The notes: generated by a model not told the origin, from the sequence alone. Counted from the first letter of the stretch, positions 18,695 to 27,839 are shown. The stretch is DNA of 64,000 nucleotides from DATFRX01 sp035630615 (GCA_035630615.1 DASQKI010000008.1:1-64000), one strand, 5' to 3'. Translations and numbers: made by a program.

Positions 18695-20128
18695 ATGACC
18701 GAACTGCGAGCTCTGAGAAACTTTGTGGGAGGCGACTTCGTCGACACGGTCGACGGAAAGTCCTCCGATGTCATCAGCCCCGTCACGGGCGAGGCGTTCG
18801 CGACGGCGCCGCTGTCGAGCCAGGAGGACGTCGACCGTGCCGTCGCGGCCGCGGCCAAGGCATTCGAAGGATGGCGGGACGCGATCCCGGCCGAGCGGCA
18901 GGTGGCCTTGCTCAAGCTGGCCGACGCCGTGGAGAAGCGGGCCGACGAGATCGTCCGCCTCGAGAGCGAAAACACCGGCAAGCCGCTGGCCCTGACGACC
19001 AGCGAAGAAATGCCGATGATGGTCGACCAGATCCGGTTCTTCGCCGGTGCCGCACGCGTGCTCGAAGGCCGCTCGGCGGGGGAGTACATGGCGGGGTTCA
19101 CGTCATTCGTCCGGCGCGAGCCGATCGGCGTATGCGCGCAGGTGACGCCGTGGAACTACCCGATCATGATGGCGGTCTGGAAGATCGCTCCGGCGCTGGC
19201 CGCCGGCAACACCGTGGTGCTGAAGCCGAGCGACACGACGCCGGTCACGACGCTGTGGCTGGCCGAGGTCGCCGCCGAGTTCTTCCCGCCCGGCGTGTTC
19301 AACGTGATCTGTGGCGACCGTGACACCGGTCGGGCGCTGGTCGAGCACCCGACTCCGGAGCTGGTCTCGATCACCGGATCGGTGCGGGCCGGCATGGAGG
19401 TGGCCGCGAGCGCGGCGACCGACCTCAAGCGCACCCACCTCGAGCTCGGCGGCAAGGCGCCGGTCATCGTGTTCGACGACGCCGACGTCGCGGCCGCGGC
19501 CGAGGCGATCGCGGAAGCCGGCTACTTCAACGCCGGTCAGGACTGCACGGCAGCCTCCCGCGTGCTCGCCGGCCCTCGGGTCCACGACGACTTCGTCGCC
19601 GCGATCACCGAGCAGGCTCGTGGAACCAAGACCGGCGCGCCCGACGACGAGGACGTGCTCTACGGGCCGGTCAACAACGCCAACCAGCTCGAGCGGGTCT
19701 CCGGGTTCATCGACCGGCTTCCGGACCACGCCCGGCTCGAGACCGGCGGGGAGCGGGTCGGCGATCGCGGCTACTTCTACGCGCCGACCGTCGTCTCCGG
19801 ACTGCAGCAGGACGACGAGGCCAGTCAGACCGAGATCTTCGGCCCGGTGATCACCGTGCAGGGCTTCTCCGACGAAGACCAAGCGGCGGCTTGGGCGAAC
19901 GGTGTGAAGTATGGGCTGGCGTCGAGCGTGTGGACCAAGGACCACGGCCGCGCGATGCGGATGGCCAAGCGGCTCGACTTCGGCTGTGTCTGGATCAACA
20001 CCCACATCCCGCTGGTCGCCGAGATGCCGCACGGCGGGTTCAAGCACTCCGGCCACGGCAAGGACCTCTCGATGTACAGCTTGGAGGACTACACCCGGGT
20101 CAAGCACGTCATGACCAGCCTCGACTGA
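18695..20128 (+). CDS. Gamma-aminobutyraldehyde dehydrogenase-like ALDH
   Basis: NAD-dependent aldehyde dehydrogenase of 477 residues, closest in style to 4-aminobutyraldehyde dehydrogenases (PatD/Prr type), converting the aldehyde from putrescine transamination to GABA. Visible features are TPWNYPIMMAVWKIAPALAAGN, the coenzyme segment SITGSVRAGMEVAASAA, the catalytic Glu in LELGGKAP, the catalytic Cys in NAGQDCTAASR and the C-terminal EMPHGGFKHSGHGKDLS. The start ATG 18695 follows GGGAGG by 8 bases. It is fifth in the polyamine operon, which fits an aminoaldehyde substrate. Betaine aldehyde or another omega-aminoaldehyde is possible. Confidence 0.88.
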   Translation: MTELRALRNFVGGDFVDTVDGKSSDVISPVTGEAFATAPLSSQEDVDRAVAAAAKAFEGWRDAIPAERQVALLKLADAVEKRADEIVRLESENTGKPLALTTSEEMPMMVDQIRFFAGAARVLEGRSAGEYMAGFTSFVRREPIGVCAQVTPWNYPIMMAVWKIAPALAAGNTVVLKPSDTTPVTTLWLAEVAAEFFPPGVFNVICGDRDTGRALVEHPTPELVSITGSVRAGMEVAASAATDLKRTHLELGGKAPVIVFDDADVAAAAEAIAEAGYFNAGQDCTAASRVLAGPRVHDDFVAAITEQARGTKTGAPDDEDVLYGPVNNANQLERVSGFIDRLPDHARLETGGERVGDRGYFYAPTVVSGLQQDDEASQTEIFGPVITVQGFSDEDQAAAWANGVKYGLASSVWTKDHGRAMRMAKRLDFGCVWINTHIPLVAEMPHGGFKHSGHGKDLSMYSLEDYTRVKHVMTSLD

Positions 20129-20156
20129 CGACGCTCCGTGGTCGCGAGGGACAGCG

Positions 20157-21257
20157 ATGCGGATCCTGCTGTTAGGCGCCGAGGGAGCCGGCGCGGCGTT
20201 TTGCGCGATTGCGCATCGCCGTGGGTTCTTCGATGCCCTTGTCGTGGCGGATCCGGAGGTGTGTGCGGCGGAGGAAGCGGTCAAGGACACCGATGACAGG
20301 TTCCGCGTCGTCGAGTTCGCACCGTCGACCGCGGACGACGTCGCCGCACTCGTACGCGACGAGCAGATCACGCACGTCGTCAACCTCGCCGATCCCGGGT
20401 TGGTGATGCCCGTCTTTGAGGGCGCGTTCGCTGGCGGCGCCGACTACCTCGACGTCGCGATGAGCCCATCACAGCCGCATCCGACCGCGCCGTACGAGAA
20501 GTGCGGCATCAAGCTCGGCGACGACCAGTTCGCCCACGACGGAGCGTGGATCGACGCGGGTCGGCTGGCGGTCGTCGGGGTCGGGAGTGCGCCTGGCCTG
20601 ACCGACGTTTTGGCCCGCTATGCCGCTGACCACCTGTTCACCGGCATCGAGGAGCTGAGCACACGGTGCGTCGCCGGCGCGACGCGTCCCCGCCAGGTCG
20701 CCGGGTGGCTCGAGCCACCGGTGGTCTGGGAGCTCGAGCGGGGCTGGCAGACGACCGCGCCGCTGAGCGATATAGAGCCGTTCGAGTTTCCGGACGGTCT
20801 GGGGACGGTGGACTGCGTCGGTGTCGAGCACGACGAGGTGCTCCTGATGCCGCGTTGGGTCGACGCCGGACGTGTCACGTACAAGCAGGGTGTGGGCCGG
20901 GGTCAGGTGGCCGAGCTGCGCCGAGCGGCCACTGACGGCGCCGTCGCGGAAGCGGCCGGACCCGGGCCGGTCAGCGCGTCTTCGTGCGTCGGCGTCTTGG
21001 TGACCGGGCTCGGACGCGATCGGCGGCCGCGGTCGACGTACCTCTATCACGCCGTCGACGACGGCTGGACGCTTCGCGAGTACGGCTGCCGCAGCGCCGG
21101 ATGGCATCCCGCCGTCGGTGTGGTGATCGCCCTGGAGCTGATCGCCGGTCAGGTCTGGGTCGGCGACGGCGTGCTCGGAGCGGAGGCGTTCGACCCGGTG
21201 CCGTTCCTCGACCTGCTGTCCGAGCTGGCGCCGCCGTGGCGACTCCGAGAGCAGTGA
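20157..21257 (+). CDS. Saccharopine-dehydrogenase-like NAD(P)-binding protein
   Basis: A 366-residue protein beginning MRILLLGAEGAGAAFCAIA, a Rossmann nucleotide-binding start with GxxGxG spacing. VVNLADPGLVMPVFEGAFAGGADYLDVA, typical of the saccharopine dehydrogenase superfamily, follows. GVGSAPGLTDVLARYAADHL corresponds to the second conserved motif of that superfamily. Relatives reduce or oxidise C-N bonds (saccharopine, carboxynorspermidine, homospermidine synthesis). Its place as last gene of the polyamine operon suggests action on a polyamine or lysine-derived imine; this is inference. It ends 8 bases before the stop of the convergent aminotransferase. Confidence 0.75.
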   Translation: MRILLLGAEGAGAAFCAIAHRRGFFDALVVADPEVCAAEEAVKDTDDRFRVVEFAPSTADDVAALVRDEQITHVVNLADPGLVMPVFEGAFAGGADYLDVAMSPSQPHPTAPYEKCGIKLGDDQFAHDGAWIDAGRLAVVGVGSAPGLTDVLARYAADHLFTGIEELSTRCVAGATRPRQVAGWLEPPVVWELERGWQTTAPLSDIEPFEFPDGLGTVDCVGVEHDEVLLMPRWVDAGRVTYKQGVGRGQVAELRRAATDGAVAEAAGPGPVSASSCVGVLVTGLGRDRRPRSTYLYHAVDDGWTLREYGCRSAGWHPAVGVVIALELIAGQVWVGDGVLGAEAFDPVPFLDLLSELAPPWRLREQ

Positions 21258-21265
21258 CCCGGAGG

Positions 21266-22507
21266 TCAGGTCGGCAGGTCGTCGAGCCCGGCGCGGATGC
21301 CGTCGGCCAGCTGGCCGACCTGGTCGTCGGTCATCACGAAGGCCGGCGAGATCTGGACGGCACCGGCGCCGACCGCTCGCGTCGAGATGCCATGCGCCCG
21401 TAGGCCCTTGGCCAACGGCAGCGCCAGGCTCGGGTCGACGAGCTGGACCGCCGCGAGGGCGCCGGTGCCGCAGCGTACTTCGGCGACGGTTGCGTGATCG
21501 GCCAGCGGCGCGAGGGTGCTCGCGATCGACTTCTCGAGCCGGGCCGACTCGTCGAGCAACGACTCGCGCTCGATGATGTCGAGGTTGGCGAGCGCCACCG
21601 CCGATGCGGCTGCATGGCCGGAGTAGGTGTAGCCGTGTCGCCACCACACGCCGGCATCTGGCGCGAAGAACGGCTCGGCGATCCGCGGCGCGACGAAGAC
21701 GGCGCCCATCGGGAGGTAGCCGGAGGTCAGTCCCTTCGCGGTCGTCACGATGTCGGGCGCGAGGTCGAAGCGGGTGCTGGCGAACCAGCTGCCGCCGATC
21801 CGGCCGAAGCCGGTGACGACCTCGTCGGCGACGAACAGGATGTCGTGGTCGCGGCACACCTGGCGGACGGCCGCGAGGTAGCCGTCGGGCGGTGGGTAGA
21901 CCCCGCCGGCGCCGATCACCGGCTCGCAGAAGAACGCGGCAATCCGGTCGGCGCCGATCCGCTCGATCGCGGCCGCGAGGTCGTCCGCGGAGTCCCAACC
22001 CACGGTCGCGGCGTCGGCCATCAGCTCGCCGTGGCCCTCGCGGTTGGCGGGGATGCCGGCCAGCGCGGTGCCGGCCACGTGCATCCCGTGGTAGGCCTTC
22101 TCGCGCCCGAGTACGAGTCTCCGCTCGGGGCGGCCGACCTCGTGCCAATAGCGGCGAGCCAGCTTGGTCGCGGTCTCGACGGAGTCGGAGCCGCCGGAGG
22201 TCAGGAAGATCTTGCTGTCCGGCACGGGAGCGAGCCGGGCGAGCCGCTCGGCGAGCTTGACCGTGGTGTCGACAGTGAAGTCACCGAACGTCGAGTACGC
22301 GGCGATCGTGCGAAGCTGCTCGGCCGCCGCGTCCGCGATCTCGGCGCGGCCGTGGCCGATGTTGGTGAACCAGAGGCCCGCCGTCGCGTCGAGAAAGCGC
22401 CGTCCGGCGTCGTCCCAGACGTGCACACCCTCGCCTCGCGTGAGCACGAACTCGCCGTCCCGCTCCACCGCCCCCATGTCGGAGAACGGGTGCCACAACG
22501 CGCCCAT
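21266..22507 (-). CDS. Class-III aminotransferase of the polyamine cluster
   Basis: PLP-dependent aminotransferase, 413 residues. It contains FLTSGGSDSVETATKLARRY, ILFVADEVVTGFGRIGGSWF and VTTAKGLTSGYLPMGAVFV with the PLP Lys. The N-terminus MGALWHPFSDMGAVERDGEF is typical of omega-amino-acid/diamine:pyruvate aminotransferases. It lies 9 bases downstream of gabT on the same strand, so the two are probably one transcript. Given a PotABCD importer and an aminobutyraldehyde dehydrogenase next door, a putrescine (or other diamine) transaminase is the best functional guess. Beta-alanine or adenosylmethionine-type substrates are alternatives. Confidence 0.87.
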   Translation of the reverse strand: MGALWHPFSDMGAVERDGEFVLTRGEGVHVWDDAGRRFLDATAGLWFTNIGHGRAEIADAAAEQLRTIAAYSTFGDFTVDTTVKLAERLARLAPVPDSKIFLTSGGSDSVETATKLARRYWHEVGRPERRLVLGREKAYHGMHVAGTALAGIPANREGHGELMADAATVGWDSADDLAAAIERIGADRIAAFFCEPVIGAGGVYPPPDGYLAAVRQVCRDHDILFVADEVVTGFGRIGGSWFASTRFDLAPDIVTTAKGLTSGYLPMGAVFVAPRIAEPFFAPDAGVWWRHGYTYSGHAAASAVALANLDIIERESLLDESARLEKSIASTLAPLADHATVAEVRCGTGALAAVQLVDPSLALPLAKGLRAHGISTRAVGAGAVQISPAFVMTDDQVGQLADGIRAGLDDLPT

Positions 22508-22516
22508 CGTGCCGTC

Positions 22517-23866
22517 CTATCCGGTCGCCGCCACGGCGTCCTCGAGTACGTCTAGTGCTTCGACCAGCAGTGGTTGTGGGATGACCAGGGGCGGGAGGAA
22601 GCGCACTACGTTGCCGAACGTACCGCAGGTCAGAGTGAGGACTCCGTTGGTGTGGCAGGTCGCACTGATGGTGGAGGCGAGTTCGGGTGCGGGGGTATTC
22701 GTGCCGGGGTGGACGAGTTCGATGGCTTGCATGGCGCCGCGGCCTCGGACGTCGCCGATCATGGAGTGTTTGTCGGCGAGGGACTGCAGGCGGGGAGTGA
22801 TCGTCTGCTCGATTTCGCGGGCGGACTGAACCAGGTCGTGGTCGCGCATGGTGTGGATGGCGCCGAGGGCGGCGGCGCAGGCGACCGGATTGCCGCCGTA
22901 AGTGCCGCCCAGCCCGCCGACGTGGACGGCGTCCATGATCTCGGCGCGGCCTGTGACCGCCGCGAGGGGCAGGCCGCCGGCGATGCCCTTGGCGGTGGTG
23001 ACGAGGTCCGGCACCACACTCTCGTGGTCGGATGCGAACCAGTCACCGGTGCGGCAGAACCCGGTCTGGATCTCGTCGGCGATGAACACGATCCCGTGCT
23101 CGGCGCACCACTCGGCGAGGCGGGCGAGGAAACCGGGAGCGGGGACGACGAACCCGCCCTCGCCCTGGATCGGCTCGACCACGACACAGGCGAGCTGGTC
23201 GGCCCCCACCTGGCTCTCGAAGACGTCGATCGCGCGTTGGGCGGCCTCTTGACCAGTGATCGGGGCCGGCTCCCGGAACGGGTACGACACTGGCGCCCGG
23301 TAGACCTCGCCCGCGAACGGACCGAACCCGGTCTTGTAGGGCCGGTTCTTCGCGGTCATCGCCATCGTCAGGATCGTCCGACCGTGATACGCGTGGTCGA
23401 ACACCCCGACCGCATGCCGACCGGTCGCCGTCCGCGCGATCTTGACCGCGTTCTCGACCGCTTCGGCTCCGGAGTTGAACAGGGCGGACTTCTTCGGATG
23501 ATCTCCGGGGGTCAGCTCGGCCAGGGCTTCGCAAACTTCGACATAGCCTTCGTAGGGCGCAACCATGAAACAGGTGTGCGTGAACGCCTCGACCTGCTCG
23601 GTGACCCGCCGGACCACCTCGGGCGCGGCGTTGCCGACGCTGGTGACCGCGATCCCGGATCCCAGGTCGATCAGGCTGTTGCCGTCGACGTCGACGACCA
23701 CCCCGCCGCCGGCCCGCTCCACGAACACCGGCAGGACGGTGCCGACCCCCGACGCCACCGCGCCGGCCCGGCGCTCCAACAACTCCCGTGAGCGCGGGCC
23801 TGGAATCTCCGTCCGCACCTGACGTACCTGCGGCACCGAAAAGTCTTCAGCTGGCTGTCCTGACAT
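22517..23866 (-). CDS. gabT: 4-aminobutyrate--2-oxoglutarate aminotransferase
   Basis: GABA transaminase, 449 residues, converting GABA and 2-oxoglutarate to succinate semialdehyde and glutamate. Typical segments are LIDLGSGIAVTSVGNAAPEV, FNSGAEAVENAVKIAR, AYHGRTILTMAMTAKNRPYK, VVEPIQGEGGFVVPAPGFL, IADEIQTGFCRTGDWFA and the PLP Lys in VTTAKGIAGGLPLAAVTG. ATG 23866 gives MSGQPAEDFSVPQVRQVRT, a normal GabT leader. It is divergent from the second PucR gene (75-base gap), which probably controls it. No succinate-semialdehyde dehydrogenase lies in this window, so the last step must be encoded elsewhere. Confidence 0.93.
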   Translation of the reverse strand: MSGQPAEDFSVPQVRQVRTEIPGPRSRELLERRAGAVASGVGTVLPVFVERAGGGVVVDVDGNSLIDLGSGIAVTSVGNAAPEVVRRVTEQVEAFTHTCFMVAPYEGYVEVCEALAELTPGDHPKKSALFNSGAEAVENAVKIARTATGRHAVGVFDHAYHGRTILTMAMTAKNRPYKTGFGPFAGEVYRAPVSYPFREPAPITGQEAAQRAIDVFESQVGADQLACVVVEPIQGEGGFVVPAPGFLARLAEWCAEHGIVFIADEIQTGFCRTGDWFASDHESVVPDLVTTAKGIAGGLPLAAVTGRAEIMDAVHVGGLGGTYGGNPVACAAALGAIHTMRDHDLVQSAREIEQTITPRLQSLADKHSMIGDVRGRGAMQAIELVHPGTNTPAPELASTISATCHTNGVLTLTCGTFGNVVRFLPPLVIPQPLLVEALDVLEDAVAATG

Positions 23867-23941
23867 AACGCCCACGCTAGATGGCCGAGCGACTTCGCGC
23901 TGCCCTCGAATCGGCCAATCACGCGTCGTTCTTTGTACGCT

Positions 23942-25444
23942 ATGGACAACATGAGCCCGACTCTTCAGACCCTGCTCGACGACCGCGCACTGGGGCTGAC
24001 GCTGTTGACCGGAGAACGACTCGACCTGCCGATCCGATGGGTGGCGACCAGCGAGCTGGAAGACCCGACGCCGTTCCTCCTCGGTGGGGAGCTGCTGCTG
24101 ACGACCGGCATTTCGCTGCCCAAAGGAGCTGCCGCGGCGAATCGCTACGTCGGGCGGCTCGTCGACGCGGAGGTCGTCGGCCTCGGGTTCGGTGTCGGTC
24201 TCGGGTACCGACGGGTGCCGCGGGCCCTCGTCACCAGCGCGGGCCGCCACGGCCTGCCCGTACTCGAGGTTGATCGTCCGACGCCCTTCATCGCGATCAG
24301 CAAGACCGTCTCCGACCTTCTGGCGCAGGAGCAGTACGCGGGCGTGACCCGAGCCTTTCGGGGTCAACAGCAGCTGACCCGCGCCGCCGTTCGTGACGGC
24401 TCGACCGGCGTCGCGACCCGGCTCGCTTCGCTGTTGGACGGATGGGTGCTGGTCCTCGACGCGACCGGTGGAGTGCGGATCGCGCGTCCCAAGTCGGCGT
24501 CGCGTCGGGCCGCGGCGATCACGCGGCACCTCGAGCCGTTGCGGGGTCGCCGACCGGCGGCGGTGTCTGTCGTCGAGCATGACGAACACGTGGTGATCGA
24601 GCCGCTCGGCACCGGCGGCCATGTCCGAGGCTTCCTCGCCCTCGGTGTCGAGCGGGCGCTGACGCCGACCGACCGGGCCGTCGTCCACGTCGCGTCGGCG
24701 CTGCTGTCGTTCGCTCTCGAGCGGGGGCGTTCCGACGATGCCGAGCGCGCGGCTCGCTCGGCCGTCTGGCGGCTGGCGACGCGGACCGACGTCGAGCCCA
24801 AGGACCTCGCCGACCTGGGCGCGCCAGTGCTGGCCGGCGAGACGATCTGGGTCTGCCTCGCCGAAGCGCCGGCCGCCGGTCGCGGCGACCTCCGGCGCCA
24901 TCTCGAAGACGCCGCCGGTTCGCGGTGGCTCGTCGCAGACGACGGCGACCGCGTCGTTGTCGTCGTCGGGCGGGTGCGCGACCTGGCCCAGGTGGAGTCG
25001 ATCGTCGCAGCCGTCGACGGCGCCCGCGTCGGCATCAGCGGAGAGGTTTCGCGTCAACGACCGGATGACGGACTCGATCGGGCCCGCCACGCCCTCGCGG
25101 CGGCCCGGGCCGCAGGTCTTTCGGCGTCGCGGTTCGAGCGGATCGCGGCCTCGACGGTCGTCGACCTGGCCGGGCCGGACGCCGCGCGGGCCTTCGCGAC
25201 CGCCCTGTTGGCGCCGTTGCGCGACTATCTCGACTCCAGCGGCATCGATCTCTCACGCACGCTGCGAGCGTGGCTACGACACCACGGTCAGTACGACCCG
25301 GCCGCGGCCGAGCTCGGCATCCATCGTCACACGCTGCGCTATCGCATCCGCCGGGCCGAGGGACTCCTCGGGCGCGATCTCGGTGACGCGGCGACCCGTA
25401 TGGACGTGTGGTTTGCCCTCGCGGTTGCTAGCGAAACGCGCTGA
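23942..25444 (+). CDS. PucR-family transcriptional regulator (second copy)
   Basis: A 500-residue PucR-type regulator paralogous to the one at 12.9-14.4 kb. The N-terminal sensing domain includes ELEDPTPFLLGGELLLTTGI and GLGFGVGLGYRRVPRALV. The C-terminal HTH is YDPAAAELGIHRHTLRYRIRRAE. ATG 23942 is used; ATG 23951 (MSPTLQTLLDD) is equally plausible. It is divergent from gabT and is the natural candidate for its GABA-responsive regulator, as GabR-like PucR proteins are in other actinobacteria. Its 3' end overlaps the convergent acyl-CoA dehydrogenase gene by 17 bases. Confidence 0.9.
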   Translation: MDNMSPTLQTLLDDRALGLTLLTGERLDLPIRWVATSELEDPTPFLLGGELLLTTGISLPKGAAAANRYVGRLVDAEVVGLGFGVGLGYRRVPRALVTSAGRHGLPVLEVDRPTPFIAISKTVSDLLAQEQYAGVTRAFRGQQQLTRAAVRDGSTGVATRLASLLDGWVLVLDATGGVRIARPKSASRRAAAITRHLEPLRGRRPAAVSVVEHDEHVVIEPLGTGGHVRGFLALGVERALTPTDRAVVHVASALLSFALERGRSDDAERAARSAVWRLATRTDVEPKDLADLGAPVLAGETIWVCLAEAPAAGRGDLRRHLEDAAGSRWLVADDGDRVVVVVGRVRDLAQVESIVAAVDGARVGISGEVSRQRPDDGLDRARHALAAARAAGLSASRFERIAASTVVDLAGPDAARAFATALLAPLRDYLDSSGIDLSRTLRAWLRHHGQYDPAAAELGIHRHTLRYRIRRAEGLLGRDLGDAATRMDVWFALAVASETR

Positions 25445-26600
25445 CGCCGGTCAATGCCTGCCCGATCACGAGCATGTGGACCTCGGAGGTCCCTTCGTAC
25501 GTCAGCACCGACTCGAGGTTGTTGGCGTGCCGCAAGGGTGCGTACTCGAGGCTGATGCCGTTGCCGCCGAGGATCGTGCGGCATTCACGGGCGATCGCGA
25601 GTGACTCGCGGACGTTGTTGAGCTTGCCGATGCTGACCTGCTCGGACCGCAGCTGCCCGGCGTCCTTCAACCGACCGAGGTGGACCGCGAGCAGCATGCC
25701 CTTGCCCAACTCGAGCGCCATGTTGGTGAGCTTCTCCTGCGTGAGCTGGTAGCCGGCGACCGGCCGGTCGAAGACGGTCCGCGTCTGCGCGTACGACAGA
25801 GCGGCCTCGAGGCTGTCGCGGGCGGCGCCCAGCGCACCGAACGCGACGCCGAAGCGAGCCTGGGTCAGGCAGGACAGCGGACCCGACAGTCCTTGCGCCT
25901 CCGGCAGCAGGGCGTCGGCCGGCACCCGTACCCCGTCGAGCACCAACTCCGACGTGACCGACGCCCGCATCGAGAGCTTGCCGGTGATCTTCGGGGCAGT
26001 GAAACCGGGCGTATCCGTCGGAACGACGAAGCCCCGAATGCCCTCGTCGGTCTGAGCCCAGACGATGGCGACGTCGGCGATCGAGCCGTTGGTGATCCAC
26101 ATCTTCGTGCCGTCGAGCACCCAGTCGGTGCCGTCGCGGCGGGCCCTGGTCCGCATCGCGCCAGGGTCGGAGCCGGCATCGGGCTCGGTCAGTCCGAAGC
26201 ATCCGACGATCTCGCCGGTCGCCATGCGGGGGAGCCACTCCTCGCGATGTGCCTCAGAGCCGAAGCGGTGAATCGCGAACATCGCGAGGCTGCCCTGCAC
26301 CGACGCCAGGCTGCGGATGCCCGAGTCGGCGGCTTCCAACTCCAGGCAGGCGAGCCCGTAGGACACCGCGTTGGTGCCGGCGCAGCCGTAGCCGTCCAGA
26401 TGCATGCCGAGCAGCCCGAGCTCACCCATCTCGCGCGCCAGCTCGCGAGATGGCAGGTCGGTCGTCTCGTACCACTGTGCGATGCGCGGCCGGATGCGCT
26501 CGTCGCAGAAGGCCCGCGTGGAGTCGCGGATCGCTCGCTCCTCGGCGTCGAGGAGCCCGTCGATCGCAAACAGCTCCAACGGGGCGCGGGGATCAGTCAC
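25428..26600 (-). CDS. Acyl-CoA dehydrogenase, glutaryl-CoA dehydrogenase-like
   Basis: FAD-dependent acyl-CoA dehydrogenase, 390 residues. It has CFGLTEPDAGSDPGAMRTRA (FAD/substrate loop), WITNGSIADVAIVWAQ, RECRTILGGNGIS and LTYEGTSEVHMLVIGQALTGVSAF. The catalytic Glu in YEGT and this C-terminal pattern are those of glutaryl-CoA dehydrogenases, which oxidise and decarboxylate glutaryl-CoA to crotonyl-CoA in lysine/cadaverine breakdown. Its neighbours handle diamines and GABA, so a link from 5-carbon diamines or lysine to glutarate is attractive but inferred. The start ATG 26600 is followed by TDPRAPLELFAIDGLL, a plausible N-terminus. Confidence 0.86.
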   Translation of the reverse strand: MTDPRAPLELFAIDGLLDAEERAIRDSTRAFCDERIRPRIAQWYETTDLPSRELAREMGELGLLGMHLDGYGCAGTNAVSYGLACLELEAADSGIRSLASVQGSLAMFAIHRFGSEAHREEWLPRMATGEIVGCFGLTEPDAGSDPGAMRTRARRDGTDWVLDGTKMWITNGSIADVAIVWAQTDEGIRGFVVPTDTPGFTAPKITGKLSMRASVTSELVLDGVRVPADALLPEAQGLSGPLSCLTQARFGVAFGALGAARDSLEAALSYAQTRTVFDRPVAGYQLTQEKLTNMALELGKGMLLAVHLGRLKDAGQLRSEQVSIGKLNNVRESLAIARECRTILGGNGISLEYAPLRHANNLESVLTYEGTSEVHMLVIGQALTGVSAFR

Positions 26601-26645
26601 GCCCCGCAGGCTACGCGACTCCCGAGTGTCGATCGCCGGTGTCGG

Positions 26646-26786
26646 TCAGGTGCAGGGCTGCTCATCCAGGATGCAGATGTCACCGTCGCCCTTGTGGTGA
26701 TCGGTTGGGGCAGCCGTTGCGCTGGCCGCTCCCATTCCTCCTCCAAGGACGGTCACCAGTGCGGCAGTCACCAGTGCGTACCTCAT
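26646..26786 (-). CDS. Small secreted peptide with C-terminal Cys pair
   Basis: A 46-residue peptide. MRYALVTAALVTVLGGGMG... forms a signal peptide ending in ATAAP, leaving a mature part of about 20 residues (TDHHKGDGDICILDEQPCT) with two His and two Cys. The ATG at 26786 is preceded by GGGAGG at about 9 bases, good support for translation. It lies between the acyl-CoA dehydrogenase and the LysR gene, on the same strand. No family is recognised. The paired Cys and His residues could form a disulfide or bind metal. Confidence 0.6.
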   Translation of the reverse strand: MRYALVTAALVTVLGGGMGAASATAAPTDHHKGDGDICILDEQPCT

Positions 26787-26852
26787 CGCTCGTACCTCCC
26801 GGACGCGGGGCATGGGCATGGACGCGTGTGCCCAGTCGACCACGTTCTCGGG

Positions 26853-27839
26853 TCAGGCGGAACGCCTCGGCGCAGGTTCGAGAGCCAACTTGTCGTATTT
26901 GCCCAACCATGCGGTATAAGTCGGCTGCTCTGCTGCCGTCTCGGTGTAATTGTCGAGCACGTAGCGGGCCAACTTTTCGAGGTGCGGGACGAGCGGACTG
27001 TGCTGATCGGCGATCAGCATGTGCCGGATCCGGACCGGCGATCCGACCAGTGGGCGGCTGGCGACGCCCCGGAAACGCGAGACCGCGTACGTCAGACCGA
27101 GTGCCTCACCCGAACGGACGACCTCGAGGTTGTGCACACCGGTCAGGTAGTGGTCGACCCGAGGGGAGAAGCCGGCCCGTCCGCAGGCGGCGGCGAACAT
27201 GTCGTACTCGCGGTCGATGTCGAGTGGTGTGAGCACCCAACTCTGCTCGGCGAGGTCGGCGAGGGCGAGCTCCTCGCGGCTGGCCAGCGGGTGGTCCTCG
27301 GCGAGCATGACGAAGATCGGCTCACAGCCCACCGTCTGGATGGCGAGATCGCGACCCAGGACGATCTCGTGGCCGATGAACTCGTGAATGCCTGCGAGAT
27401 GGACGTGGCCGCCGGTGACGAGCTCGAGCAGGCCGGCGAGACCGTTTTGGCTCTCGGTCACGACCTCGGTGCCGGTGAAGAGGTTGCGGATGCCGCGCAA
27501 GAGCCCGACCATCACGGGTCCGTTTTCGGCTCCGACCCGGATCTTCTCGGGCACCGGGCCGGCCAGCTTGCTCGCCTCGACGTCGGAGCGCAGCGAGTCG
27601 ATCACCGGCAGCACGGCCTGGGCGCGGGCGATCACGAGCTTGCCGAGCGACGTGGGCTCGACACCGTCGCGCGACCGCACGAACAGCGGGCCCCCGAGCG
27701 TGTTTTCGAGGCGGCGCAGCAACCGTGTCACCGCGGGTTGGGTTGACCCGAGCGCTGCGGCAGCTCGCGTGATGCTGCCCTCTTCGGCAATGGCCTTCAC
27801 CAGGCGCAGGTGTCGCAGCTCGATCTCCATCGGCGTCAT
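26853..27839 (-). CDS. LysR-family transcriptional regulator
   Basis: A 328-residue LysR-type regulator. The N-terminal winged HTH is IELRHLRLVKAIAEEGSITRAAAALGSTQPAVTRLLRRLE. The periplasmic-binding-like effector domain starts near residue 95 (EKIRVGAENGPVMVGLLRGI). MTPMEIELRHLRL has two candidate starts (27839 and 27830). It is divergent from the secreted M4 protease gene with a 114-base gap, the classic LysR arrangement, so control of the protease is likely but inferred. The effector is unknown. Confidence 0.9.
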   Translation of the reverse strand: MTPMEIELRHLRLVKAIAEEGSITRAAAALGSTQPAVTRLLRRLENTLGGPLFVRSRDGVEPTSLGKLVIARAQAVLPVIDSLRSDVEASKLAGPVPEKIRVGAENGPVMVGLLRGIRNLFTGTEVVTESQNGLAGLLELVTGGHVHLAGIHEFIGHEIVLGRDLAIQTVGCEPIFVMLAEDHPLASREELALADLAEQSWVLTPLDIDREYDMFAAACGRAGFSPRVDHYLTGVHNLEVVRSGEALGLTYAVSRFRGVASRPLVGSPVRIRHMLIADQHSPLVPHLEKLARYVLDNYTETAAEQPTYTAWLGKYDKLALEPAPRRSA

